Counted from the stretch's first letter, positions 27,801 to 34,572 are shown. The stretch: 64,000 bases of DNA from ChocPot-Mid sp043804925 (GCA_043804925.1 JAZDIP010000059.1:58324-122323), one strand, 5' to 3'. A program made the numbers and translations. Notes: generated from the sequence alone by a model not told the origin.

Positions 27801-28292
27801 TTTAGTTGGTTTATTTTCGAAAATAATCTCTTCAGTACCGTCAAGCAATTCATGTGCTGATTCGGATAATACATTATCAATTATTTTTTTTGTACTAACT
27901 TTGCTGTATGTATTTTTTGTGGGGGTAGTAATATATTTAAGTGTATCCGGAAAACCGCTTCCCCAATTATATTTCGGGACTTTGTACAAAGACGAATCCA
28001 TAACACCGGTATGTTTATGAACCATTAAATGAGCTAAATAATCCCACTCTCCACAATCAAAAATATCGTGAGCTGTTTGCCTGTCGCACTTAAGAGTTAC
28101 GTACATCAGTATTTTTCTGAAATTCTCTGATTCATCGGGGAATTTCCAAATGTAGCGGCGGTTGTTTATGTCACTGAATTTCAAGGTTTGAATAGAAACA
28201 GTATCCTGAGGATAAATGCTGCTTGAACATATCAATAAACAGAGTACGATAAAAAATATTCTTTTGGAGTATTGTTTATAATTCATTTTCAT
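24840..28292 (-). CDS. PNGase F-like secreted glycosidase-type protein with LamG insert and T9SS sorting domain
   Basis: Peptide-N-glycosidase F removes N-glycans from glycoproteins. After a signal peptide, residues 60-90 have TLKCD...DCGEWDYLAHLMV, matching the PNGase F N-terminal region that holds a catalytic Asp. About residues 710-800 have ARLTGHGHN, CCEW, LNAIYPQGGTWPGQREGWCPG, the most conserved part of the PNGase F C-terminal domain. Between them lies a concanavalin-like LamG domain (FLEFDGRHDHVNCG ... MDCDIDEFRIW, about 290-450). The last 80 residues (MTIYPNPAEDFVNISLDYY ... SGTYFIRIYND) are a T9SS type A domain. At 1150 residues it is much longer than PNGase F (about 350). Secretion to the surface is expected; glycan specificity is not predictable. 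Confidence 0.78.
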   Translation of the reverse strand: MKMNYKQYSKRIFFIVLCLLICSSSIYPQDTVSIQTLKFSDINNRRYIWKFPDESENFRKILMYVTLKCDRQTAHDIFDCGEWDYLAHLMVHKHTGVMDSSLYKVPKYNWGSGFPDTLKYITTPTKNTYSKVSTKKIIDNVLSESAHELLDGTEEIIFENKPTKIQILFSKDYLKDKNLLSKTFKRLKIIVNTTGVTLKNFTLKYKFSGKKTLSEFEIGTFTSLYDGDISFVQAGDNFINFSDDFKIGTLQGFVLQISYDSIENGESISLAAGNYSDIVISDTKDSFLEFDGRHDHVNCGIIDKLKGAKKYTVEMWLKLDSWRNHGFFFKIDDALQFKTAEEYQQPQRYYWYSGDSSGYGIMVAGNVDYSGAWKHFAFVYDATKEQYDGRIKFYINGSEVQGNIRGRFPDAFPDADKFLKLVSESSTMDCDIDEFRIWTDALDRNTIFDWMNKTIDESHPNYNSIAAYYTMDKVENNILKDESGNGYDGTMIGAPIQRTFPIADFNKNQTNLSKSPQLFLVDGQYEYSITDDTLQYEIENSPMSIVTYELDNKKAVISNMQYVWEPGTFYTYDVAGNKIDSVIYTATDTLIQDTISYYGNPYEKTEPYEIGRYITPYGKGLDLGQDGFTWIYDVTDYRPLLTGDVDFEAGNQQELIDVRFDFIKGTPPRDVLKINRIWGPMGSFSYKNLDSDISFPAKSIQLSPEAKQFKVRARLTGHGHNSNDGEYPHCCEWKDNAHYLFVNSEQIAEWKIWRYTQCGLNAIYPQGGTWPGQREGWCPGDMVYDYDYEITDYVSVNSVTIDYDITDVPANNQGMGNGNYIANMELFEYSDFNHDVDAEVYRVMSPSNEPYYSRFITTCYPPSIIIRNNGKNPLTSLTLNYSVSGGVAQNYNWAGNIQPNTFDTLMIPVENNAYLIGDDMHEFTVSVSEPNGTADKYTVNDSYTTQFDMPDMYKEMVIWYRTNNEPQYYEYNIRDVQGNVVFNRAGLNSNTLYKDEIILPSACYMLEFLSMRNTGLSYWAYAGQGQGYIRIYDKNEQLLKSFNSDFGYGIYYSFDLGGILYVQEPGYENLMTIYPNPAEDFVNISLDYYSGDAVMELYNYKGELLQKEHVTVDEKFSKRINVAGYASGTYFIRIYNDKFDVTNKFVKKGK

Positions 28293-28439
28293 ATCCCAAT
28301 TTTTAAAAATAATAAAATACTAAAAAAATTTAAATTAATAGAGTAATATTATCTATCGGGCAGGAAAAAGTTAATAGATTTGTAAAAGAGTGTGCATAAG
28401 AAATATTTAATGAAAAAACAAGATACGGAAATTATTAGG

Positions 28440-28469
28440 TTGTTTTGTAATGAAACTTTATTATATTTG
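28440..28469 (+). promoter_or_regulatory. Bacteroidetes-type promoter candidate upstream of the CBS gene
   Basis: TTG at 28440-28442 is followed 19 bases later by TATATTTG (28462-28469), matching the TTTG-N19-TAnnTTTG pattern used by the Bacteroidetes primary sigma factor. It lies 24 bp before the start codon, which leaves room for the AAGGAGG site. Confidence 0.4.
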
Positions 28470-28493
28470 TGTTATGAACAATAAGGAGGTTTT

Positions 28494-28919
28494 ATGCTAA
28501 CAGCAACAAAAATTGAAGAGATAATGACCAAAAATGTCTTCAGTATTGGTCTCGATGATACTGTACACAATGCTGACGAACTGATGAGAAATGAAAAACT
28601 CAGATTCTTGCCTGTACTGGACGGAAGAAAACTTGTCGGATTAATAACAGAAAGAACGATTATGGAATTTACGTTGCGTAAACTCTATGATTTCGACGAT
28701 GAGTACGGTGAGGAAGGTCATAACAAAATCACAGATTTCCGGACAATTATGGAAAAAAATGTGATAATTGTTTATCCGGAAGACAGTGTTAGAAAAGCTG
28801 TCGAAAAAATGGCAAAGAAAAGGGTTGATTGTTTGCCGGTTGTTGACTGGAAGAACAATCTTGTGGGTATAGTAACTTCAACTGATATTTATTTATATAT
28901 TTTGAATAAGATTTTTTAA
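28494..28919 (+). CDS. CBS-domain pair protein
   Basis: The 141 residues are almost exactly two CBS motifs: IMTKNVFSIGLDDTVHNADELM ... FLPVLDGRKLVGLITERTI, and IMEKNVIIVYPEDSVRKAVEKM ... LPVVDWKNNLVGIVTSTDI. Such Bateman modules bind adenosyl nucleotides and act as energy or ligand sensors. With no catalytic domain attached, its target is unknown. A strong AAGGAGG precedes the ATG at 6-base spacing. It probably forms its own transcript from the promoter-like site at 28440. Confidence 0.88.
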   Translation: MLTATKIEEIMTKNVFSIGLDDTVHNADELMRNEKLRFLPVLDGRKLVGLITERTIMEFTLRKLYDFDDEYGEEGHNKITDFRTIMEKNVIIVYPEDSVRKAVEKMAKKRVDCLPVVDWKNNLVGIVTSTDIYLYILNKIF

Positions 28920-28939
28920 AAAGATAAATCTTTTTAATG

Positions 28940-28967
28940 GAAAATTGAGAATGGAGAATGGAGAATT
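28940..28967. repeat. Heptamer array (GAGAATG)
   Basis: GAAAATT, GAGAATG, GAGAATG, GAGAATT are in register just before the four-helix-bundle gene. The words are the reverse complement of those at 29368-29402 beyond that gene, so the two arrays form an inverted pair around it. Confidence 0.75.
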
Positions 28968-28969
28968 TA

Positions 28970-29327
28970 ATGAAGAAAGAGAACATTATTAAAACAAAAA
29001 CTTATAATTTTTCCTTAAGAATTATTAAATTATTTCAATATCTGGTGAAAAAGAACGAATATATTCTTTCAAAGCAGATTTTGAGAAGTGGTACGTCAAT
29101 AGGAGCTATGGTCGAGGAAGCTGAACAAACTGAATCAAAAGCAGATTTTATACATAAAATGAGTATTGCAAATAAAGAAGCGAATGAAGCGCATTACTGG
29201 ATAAGGTTATTGAGAGATTCAAATTATATAAAAGATAAAGATGCCGAATCTATTCTCAATGACTGCGACGAAATAAAAAAAGATTATTGCATCAATAATA
29301 AAAACAGCTAAAGAAAATTCGAAATGA
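28970..29327 (+). pseudogene. Four-helix-bundle protein (23S rRNA intervening-sequence family), frameshifted near the end
   Basis: The frame MKKENIIKTKTYNFSLRIIKLFQYL ... ILRSGTSIGAMVEEAEQTES ... KEANEAHYWIRLLRDS matches the TIGR02436-type four-helix-bundle family (about 115-120 aa), often encoded in rRNA intervening sequences or near mobile elements; function unknown. The uninterrupted frame ends at 29311 with an atypical tail (KKDYCINNKNS). Deleting one A in the A7 run at 29275-29281 restores the family ending KKIIASIIKTAKENSK with a stop at 29327. So there is either a real +1 frameshift, polymerase slippage, or a sequencing error in the homopolymer. Most of the fold would survive. Confidence 0.8.
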
Positions 29328-29367
29328 AAATGTTAACAAAAATTAAATCGGAGAATGTTACGCAATC

Positions 29368-29402
29368 ATTTTCCATTTTCCATTCTCAATTCTCAATTAA
29401 TC
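29368..29402. repeat. Heptamer array (ATTTTCC/ATTCTCA)
   Basis: ATTTTCC, ATTTTCC, ATTCTCA, ATTCTCA, ATTAATC are in exact 7-bp register, the inverted counterpart of 28940-28967. The array ends against the first RHS-core fragment. Confidence 0.75.
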
Positions 29403-29404
29403 GC

Positions 29405-29449
29405 GACCCGCTCTGGGAGAAGTATTACGGGTGGTCGCCATTTATTTAA
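29405..29449 (+). pseudogene. RHS core-domain relic (first)
   Basis: The frame reads DPLWEKYYGWSPF then IIe-stop. DPLxEKYxxWSPYxY is a hallmark of the RHS-repeat-associated core in FCB genomes. Only about 14 codons remain and there is no start codon. Confidence 0.7.
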
Positions 29450-29514
29450 TTAAAGTTTATTAAATAAAATACTCATACAAGCGTTAATTAATTAAATATA
29501 TATATGAGGATAAA

Positions 29515-29682
29515 ATGAAATTAAAAGTTATAATACATAATGCGGAAGAAGGTGGTTTTTGGGCTGAAGTTCCATCTATTCCCGGGTGTGTAACACAAGC
29601 AGAAAGCTATGATGAACTTATACCTAATATTTATGAAGCTGTTGAGGGATGTTTATCGGTAAACTTTAATCAATCAAAATAG
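29515..29682 (+). CDS. HicB-like antitoxin, short and without HicA
   Basis: The 55-residue product begins MKLKVIIHNAEEGGFWAEV, then PSIPGCVTQAESYDEL and YEAVEGCLS, matching the N-terminal partially RNase H-like fold of HicB (family often about 70-140 aa). A GAGGA site lies 4 bases before the ATG. HicB proteins neutralise the HicA mRNA interferase and repress the operon, but no HicA frame is found on either side. It lies between two RHS-core relics that carry the same motif, so it may be a leftover of a polymorphic toxin locus, or a solitary regulator. Confidence 0.75.
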   Translation: MKLKVIIHNAEEGGFWAEVPSIPGCVTQAESYDELIPNIYEAVEGCLSVNFNQSK

Positions 29683-29694
29683 TTCTTGTTAACA

Positions 29695-29859
29695 ATGAAA
29701 GTGAGTTGTAGTCAAGCCAATTTTGGTGTCTGCAAATACGAAGACTTCTCCGGTCGCTTTACTTCGCCTGACTCGCTCTGGGAGAATTATTACGGGTGGT
29801 CACCGTATCATTATTGCAGGAATAATCTGTTGAATTGTATTTTACCGAATGTCAAGTAA
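29695..29859 (+). pseudogene. RHS core-domain relic (second), 54 codons
   Basis: An ATG-led frame reads through KYEDFSGRFTSPDSLWENYY and GWSPYHYCRNNLLN to a stop at 29857. This is the canonical RHS core ending (GRFTSPDPLWE-YYGWSPYHYC-NNP), where the NP that usually precedes the toxin domain has become NL. Only the core boundary is left: no YD repeats upstream and no toxin downstream. The first 10 codons have no RHS similarity. Confidence 0.75.
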
Positions 29860-29926
29860 GTTTAATAATCCATCCCATAATTTTAACTCCAACCCTTTTT
29901 TACAAGTTATGGATATTAAAAAATTT

Positions 29927-29961
29927 TCGTAATTTGTAATTCATAATTTGTAATTCGTAAT
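29927..29961. repeat. Heptamer array (TCGTAAT/TTGTAAT)
   Basis: Five units in register: TCGTAAT, TTGTAAT, TCATAAT, TTGTAAT, TCGTAAT, ending 18 bp before the comM start. It may overlap the promoter of that gene. Confidence 0.8.
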
Positions 29962-29979
29962 TAGAAAAAGGCAAGGTTT

Positions 29980-31524
29980 ATGTATTCATTGATTTGTTCG
30001 GCTTCGACGCTTGGTATTAGTGCGTTTATTGTTGAGATAGAAACTCATATTGAAAAAGCTGTACCGAATTATTTCATGGTTGGTCTGCCGGATTCAGCAG
30101 TCAAAGAATCCAAAGAAAGAGTGATGGCGGCAATCAAAAATTCGAATCTAAATTATCCCTCGAAGCGAATAATCATCAATCTTGCACCGGCGGATGTCCG
30201 GAAAGAAGGCAGTGCTTTCGACCTGCCTATTGCTCTTGGTATTCTGGCAGCAGAAGGGGATATTAATCCAGATTCGCTAAACAAAATTCTCGCTTTGGGA
30301 GAACTATCTCTCGAAGGAAGTTTGCGGAATATTCACGGTGCTTTATCTATTGCCATAGAAGCAAGGGACAAAGGATTCAATAAGATAATTCTGCCAAAAC
30401 AAAATGCAGAAGAAGCGGCATTGGTTGAAGATATTGAAGTAATCGCAGTGGAAACATTGACCGATGCTGTAAATTATTTGAACGGAACACTCGAAATTGC
30501 CCCTACGGTTGTTGATTTAAACAGATTATTTGAAGAAAGCCAGAGTAATTACCAGTTCAATATGTCTGATGTAAGGGGACAGGAAAATGTTAAGCGTGCT
30601 TTGGAAGTAGCCGCCGCAGGTGGACACAACATGTTAATGCTCGGACCTCCCGGTTCCGGTAAGACAATGCTTGCAAAAAGAATTCCTTCCATTCTTCCAC
30701 CTTTGTCAGTTGCGGAATCGCTCGAAACAACCAAGATACATTCTGTTGCAGGAATGCTTCCACCCAACGATGCGTTACTAACGGTCAGACCTTTCCGTTC
30801 ACCTCATCACACAATCTCCGATGCGGCACTTGTCGGTGGTGGTATGGCAAAGATTCGCCCCGGAGAAATTTCGCTGGCTCATCATGGTGTTTTATTTTTA
30901 GATGAACTTCCTGAATTTGCAAGGAATGTTCTGGAAGTATTGAGGCAACCATTAGAAGAAAAGACAATAACGATTTCAAGAACAAGAGTGATAGTCGAGT
31001 ATCCCGCTAACTTCATGCTTGTATGCTCTATGAATCCCTGTCCATGCGGTAATTTCGGCAACCCTAAAAAGAATTGTACATGCTCACCTCCGCTAATACA
31101 GAAGTATCTTAGCAAAATCTCAGGTCCGCTTCTCGACAGGATTGACATTCAGGTAGAAGTTCCTTCGATACCATATCAGGAATTAAGCTCTGAGCGAACA
31201 GGAGAGACTTCTGAAATTGTCCGTCAGCGTGTTTTGGAAGCAAGGAAAATACAAGCCGATAGATACCAAAAAAGCAAGAAAGTATTCAAGAATGCAGATA
31301 TGGGTTCAAAAGATATTCGCAAGTATTGCATTTTGGATTCTGCATCAAAGGCATTATTAGAAATGGCAATGAACAAGCTTGGACTTTCTGCTCGTGCCTA
31401 CGACAGAATACAAAAAGTGGCAAGAACAATAGCCGACCTTTCCGGAACTGAAGAAATTAGATCTGAGCACATCAGCGAAGCGATACAGTACAGAAGTCTG
31501 GACAGGCAGTATTGGAAGACATAG
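29980..31524 (+). CDS. comM: YifB/ComM-family AAA+ Mg-chelatase-like ATPase
   Basis: ComM is a hexameric helicase promoting branch migration during natural transformation and recombination. The 514-residue length and whole layout fit. The N-terminal domain (VGLPDSAVKESKERV, LAPADVRKEGSAFDLP) resembles a Lon-like fold. Walker A GPPGSGKT is at 222-229, FRSPHHTISDAAL is the family insert, Walker B is FLDELPEF, and CPCGNFGNPKKNC is the zinc-like Cys motif. The C-terminus is SEAIQYRSLDRQYWKT. A second copy of exactly this last part is found 560 bp downstream, beyond an ORF6N gene, suggesting that something integrated at the 3' end of this gene. Confidence 0.93.
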   Translation: MYSLICSASTLGISAFIVEIETHIEKAVPNYFMVGLPDSAVKESKERVMAAIKNSNLNYPSKRIIINLAPADVRKEGSAFDLPIALGILAAEGDINPDSLNKILALGELSLEGSLRNIHGALSIAIEARDKGFNKIILPKQNAEEAALVEDIEVIAVETLTDAVNYLNGTLEIAPTVVDLNRLFEESQSNYQFNMSDVRGQENVKRALEVAAAGGHNMLMLGPPGSGKTMLAKRIPSILPPLSVAESLETTKIHSVAGMLPPNDALLTVRPFRSPHHTISDAALVGGGMAKIRPGEISLAHHGVLFLDELPEFARNVLEVLRQPLEEKTITISRTRVIVEYPANFMLVCSMNPCPCGNFGNPKKNCTCSPPLIQKYLSKISGPLLDRIDIQVEVPSIPYQELSSERTGETSEIVRQRVLEARKIQADRYQKSKKVFKNADMGSKDIRKYCILDSASKALLEMAMNKLGLSARAYDRIQKVARTIADLSGTEEIRSEHISEAIQYRSLDRQYWKT

Positions 31525-31556
31525 TTTAATGGAAAATTGATGATGGAAAATGGATT

Positions 31557-32063
31557 ATGGAAAATAAAGAAATTGTAATAAAAGAAGAAAATTTGATAAA
31601 TCAGATTTATTTTATTCGTAATGAAAAAGTAATACTTGATTATGATTTGGCATCGCTGTATGAAATTAACACTAAAGTATTGAAACAAGCTGTTAAAAGA
31701 AATATGAAACGATTTCCAACAGACTTCATGTTTGAGTTATCTAAAACCGAATTTGATAGTTTGAGGTCACAAATTGTGACCTCAAACAGGGGTGGTTCAA
31801 GATATATGCCATTTGCTTTTACAGAGCAAGGAGTTGCAATGCTTTCAGGTGTTCTTCATAGTGATAAGGCAATTGAAGTTAATATTGCAATTATGCGTAC
31901 ATTTGTTCAATTAAGACAGTTCGCTTTTCTTCATAAGGAATTATTTGACAGAATGAAGAGCTTGGAATCAAATTTTGAATCATTAAAAGATTTGGTCCTA
32001 AAACTTCTGATTCAGGAAGAAAAACCAAAAAGAAGAATAGGATTTACAACAAATGGTAATTAA
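31557..32063 (+). CDS. ORF6N-domain protein (phage antirepressor-like)
   Basis: The ORF6N domain covers residues 8-125: YFIRNEKVILDYDLASLYE, LKQAVKRNMKRFPTDFMFEL, LRSQIVTSNRGGSRYMPFAF, TEQGVAMLSGVLHSDKAIEVN. A helical tail follows, 168 aa in total. Proteins of this family accompany phage antirepressors and are scattered through FCB genomes; a DNA-binding role is likely but unproven. The codons for LRSQIVTS create a 27-base palindrome (31760-31786). The gene stands between comM and a second comM tail, so it is probably acquired cargo. Confidence 0.85.
   Translation: MENKEIVIKEENLINQIYFIRNEKVILDYDLASLYEINTKVLKQAVKRNMKRFPTDFMFELSKTEFDSLRSQIVTSNRGGSRYMPFAFTEQGVAMLSGVLHSDKAIEVNIAIMRTFVQLRQFAFLHKELFDRMKSLESNFESLKDLVLKLLIQEEKPKRRIGFTTNGN
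31760..31786. promoter_or_regulatory. 27-bp palindrome inside the ORF6N gene
   Basis: TTTGAGGTCACAA and TTGTGACCTCAAA are perfect inverted 13-base arms around one central base. A related GAGGTCACAATTTG occurs at 33361-33374 near the truncated MNT copy. It could be an operator for the ORF6N protein itself, or reflect conserved codons only. Confidence 0.4.
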
Positions 32064-32080
32064 CAATTGATATTACCTGT

Positions 32081-32128
32081 GAAACAATACAATACAGAAG
32101 TTTGGACAGGCAGTATTGGAAGAGTTGA
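32081..32128 (+). pseudogene. Duplicate of the comM 3' end
   Basis: The frame reads ETIQYRSLDRQYWKS then TGA, against EAIQYRSLDRQYWKT then TAG at 31477-31524. Differences are few and mostly at third codon positions, so the copy is homologous but not freshly made. No other comM sequence precedes it. Confidence 0.85.
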
Positions 32129-32184
32129 GGGAAAGGGATAATACTTAATAAAATAAATAATTTAATAATTTATTGGAGGCGAGC

Positions 32185-33186
32185 ATGTTTTCTTACAAGA
32201 ATTATTTAAATTTATATCTGAAACAGATTAAATTCGTTGTTAGAAAGTTAGGACATAGTAAACTATTATTTTTTTTATGTATCTTAACTTTTCTATTTAA
32301 TAATGCAACAATTGACCTTCTTTCGCAGATTCAGGTTCCTTATAGTAACAAACAATATGATTTATCGAATAGAAAGAAATGGTTTTTAACAACAAATGCT
32401 GGATTGATTAATAAGTTTTTAGGTTTTGAATCTAAACTTTTTGCACCTGAAATATTTAATTCTGTACATTTAGCTGCCGGAATAGATTTACCCTTAATTA
32501 GAATTTCAGGTAAGAATAGCCCATTATTTTATTTTAATCCCTATTGTGAAGGTTCAGAAACATGGGTTTATAAACCAGAAAAAACTTCTGAATTTATTGC
32601 TTACTTCTTCTCTTTAGGTATAATATTGTCCGAGAAGGTAACAACAGAAAAAACGCGATACATTGTTGAAGGTTCTTCTTTAGAGAGATCATATAAATAT
32701 GTTGATCTTGACAATGAGTTACTAAAAAGAAAATCGATCATCATTGATTTTAGAATTCTTCCATACGGTAGAGAGTGGGAATTGTATTATTTTAAGGAAG
32801 AAGATAGAAAAGAATGCAAGTCTATTGCCATATCAACTAATGAAAAAGATTATTTTATTATACCTAAATATAGTGTTGAAAATGTCCATGATTGTAGTTG
32901 TGACATTGGAGCTTATGGAAGAAAAAAGAGTAGCTCCTATGAAATGTATAATTTAGGAATAATGTTTAATACTAAGCTCAATAGAATTGGACCTTATTTT
33001 GAGATTAATTGGATATCAAGCCCTAAAGGTTATGGGGCTTTTTCTTTTGGTTTGAATTTTGGAATTTATTATGATGGTTATATACCGGATGATGTTGATT
33101 ACTATTTTTTAGCTGATGTTACGGATGCTGTTGACTATCCTAAAATTGGTATGCTAATTGGGTTAAATTTGGGATTCACATTTTGA
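32185..33186 (+). CDS. Unrecognised membrane or secreted protein, beta-barrel-like
   Basis: GGAGG at 32175 is well placed for the ATG at 32185, giving 333 residues. A TTG four codons upstream would overlap the ribosome site. The N-terminus has a basic stretch, then a hydrophobic helix (LLFFLCILTFLF) ending near IDLLSQ, likely a signal sequence. The rest is aromatic, strand-like and ends LIGLNLGFTF, as outer-membrane proteins do. There is one Cys-rich spot (HDCSCDIGAYG). I do not recognise the family. It lies alone between accessory genes. Confidence 0.6.
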   Translation: MFSYKNYLNLYLKQIKFVVRKLGHSKLLFFLCILTFLFNNATIDLLSQIQVPYSNKQYDLSNRKKWFLTTNAGLINKFLGFESKLFAPEIFNSVHLAAGIDLPLIRISGKNSPLFYFNPYCEGSETWVYKPEKTSEFIAYFFSLGIILSEKVTTEKTRYIVEGSSLERSYKYVDLDNELLKRKSIIIDFRILPYGREWELYYFKEEDRKECKSIAISTNEKDYFIIPKYSVENVHDCSCDIGAYGRKKSSSYEMYNLGIMFNTKLNRIGPYFEINWISSPKGYGAFSFGLNFGIYYDGYIPDDVDYYFLADVTDAVDYPKIGMLIGLNLGFTF

Positions 33187-33275
33187 TTAATAGATGGAGA
33201 AAAATGTTTTTTGTAATATTTTTCTTTTCACAAAATTATCTTATTTTTGAGTTAATAAATTTTGATAATTGAATT

Positions 33276-33362
33276 ATGGAAAATCTGAGGGAAAATATTA
33301 TTCGGGATATCGAATCGAACAAGGGACAAATCATAAGCTTAGGTGAGTTACAATTTCTTTGA
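33276..33362 (+). pseudogene. Truncated copy of the MNT nucleotidyltransferase N-terminus
   Basis: The frame reads MENLRENIIRDIESNKGQII, two more residues, then diverges and stops at 33360. It matches the first 20 residues of the intact gene at 33475 with several synonymous changes. The 37 bases upstream (from TTTTCTTTTCACAAAATT to GAGTTAAT) are identical in both copies, although the coding parts have drifted. Confidence 0.8.
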
Positions 33363-33474
33363 GGTCACAATTTGCGCCCTTAAAGTGAAAAACATGAGTG
33401 AAACAATAGAATGTATTTTTTTCTTTTCACAAAATTATCTTATTTTTGAGTTAATTATTTATAACGATAGAAAT

Positions 33475-33780
33475 ATGGAAAACCTAAGGGAAAATATTAT
33501 AAGGAAAATTGAATCCAATAAGGGACAAATTATTAGTTATGGTGTCTCTCGTTTAGGTATTTTCGGTTCAGCCGCCCGTAATGAATCAACTGATTCGAGC
33601 GATATTGATTTTATCGTCGAGTTTGAGGAAGGTAAGAAGAACTATAAGAATTTGGCTAATCTTTACTTTTATCTAACAGAGATATTCCAGCGTAAAATAG
33701 ATTTGCTCACCGAACAATCCTTGAAACCATACATGAAAGATAAAATTTTAAAGGAGGCAGTGTATGTCTCATTCAATTGA
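33475..33780 (+). CDS. MNT-type minimal nucleotidyltransferase (MntA-like antitoxin)
   Basis: The 101-residue product carries the Pol-beta nucleotidyltransferase signature GSAARNE...SSDIDF (G31-S32, D43, D45). In MNT/HEPN systems this protein adds AMP to the HEPN ribonuclease and silences it. The start at 33475 (MENLREN) is chosen because the same start occurs in the truncated upstream copy; the longer in-frame extension to 33343 covers repeated non-coding sequence. It overlaps the following HEPN frame by 17 bp, the usual operon arrangement. Confidence 0.87.
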   Translation: MENLRENIIRKIESNKGQIISYGVSRLGIFGSAARNESTDSSDIDFIVEFEEGKKNYKNLANLYFYLTEIFQRKIDLLTEQSLKPYMKDKILKEAVYVSFN

Positions 33781-34095
33781 CGATTTATTGCACCATATCT
33801 GGGATGAGATTGAATATTTATTAAAACATTCAGATATAGGAGAAGTCGAATATTCAGGTGATGAAACACTTCAACGGGTTTTACTCGCAGTCTTGAAATA
33901 ATTGGAGAAGCAGTAAAAAAACTTCCTGCTGAATTAAAGGAATCTCATAAGGATGTAAATTGGAAAGAGGTAGCAGGAATGAGGGATGTATTGATACATG
34001 AATACTTCGGAGTTGACTATGAAATTGTCTGGTCGGTTGTGAAATACGATATTCCCGAATTAAAAGACCAATTGGAGCAAATAAAGGATTTGTAG
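33764..34095 (+). pseudogene. HEPN-domain toxin gene with a single-base frameshift
   Basis: AAGGAGG precedes the ATG at 33764. The first frame gives 45 residues ending GDETLQRVLLAVLK at a TAA (33899). From 33880 the next frame continues the family sequence FTRSLEIIGEAVKKLPAEL ... AGMRDVLIHEYFGVDYEIVW to 34095. One base appears lost between CGG and TTT, where the family has QRAFTRS. The downstream part holds the RNase motif R-x4-H (RDVLIH). HEPN toxins of this class cleave RNA; as written, no active toxin is made, while the MNT partner stays intact. A sequencing error or programmed frameshifting are the alternatives. Confidence 0.85.
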
Positions 34096-34338
34096 TTAAA
34101 AGGATTTAACAAATTTCTAAAAATCATTATAACATTAAATCAACAAATTGATTTAGATAAACGTAATCATGATATAAAATCTGATGAATTTTAATTAATA
34201 TTTTTATTTTTGTTACTGTTTTTTAAACTAAATTTGTTTTAAATGATACGGATAATCCCAGAGAAAATATTTTGCAAAAAATAAATTTCATCCATTTTCG
34301 TGAAAATCCTTAGTAAATAAATTTAATAGGTTAAAATA

Positions 34339-34572
34339 ATGAATACAGTTAATTTACAAATATCTTTGCCTGAAGATATATATAACGCTTTATCCTTGAA
34401 AAATATCAAGAGTGATATTAATGAATTTGTAATTGATGCCATTAAACTTAAAATTCAGGACAGAAGCGAATCCTTCAAAGATGTTTTAAAAGAAGGATAT
34501 ATGTTAAATAATATGGAAGATACTCAGTTAATTGCTGATTTTGCAATGTCCGATATGGAAAATTGGGATTAA
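34339..34572 (+). CDS. Antitoxin of a MazEF/PemIK-like pair
   Basis: The 77-residue acidic protein has an N-terminal ribbon-helix-helix-like region (VNLQISLPEDIYNALSLKN ... INEFVIDAIKLKI) and a disordered acidic C-terminus (MEDTQLIADFAMSDMENWD). This is the usual layout of antitoxins that bind DNA and thread the tail into MazF. It is placed 3 bp before the toxin gene. The family is assigned by layout and partner rather than a unique motif. The gap 34096-34338 upstream is AT-rich and shows no gene. Confidence 0.75.
   Translation: MNTVNLQISLPEDIYNALSLKNIKSDINEFVIDAIKLKIQDRSESFKDVLKEGYMLNNMEDTQLIADFAMSDMENWD

Noticed and set aside
31525..32128. A complete integrated phage or IS at the comM end
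   Set aside because: No integrase, transposase or structural gene is present; only an ORF6N gene and a duplicated gene end remain.
33343..33474. N-terminal extension of the MNT gene
   Set aside because: The stretch corresponds to duplicated non-coding upstream DNA; the MENLREN start is confirmed by the paralogous relic.
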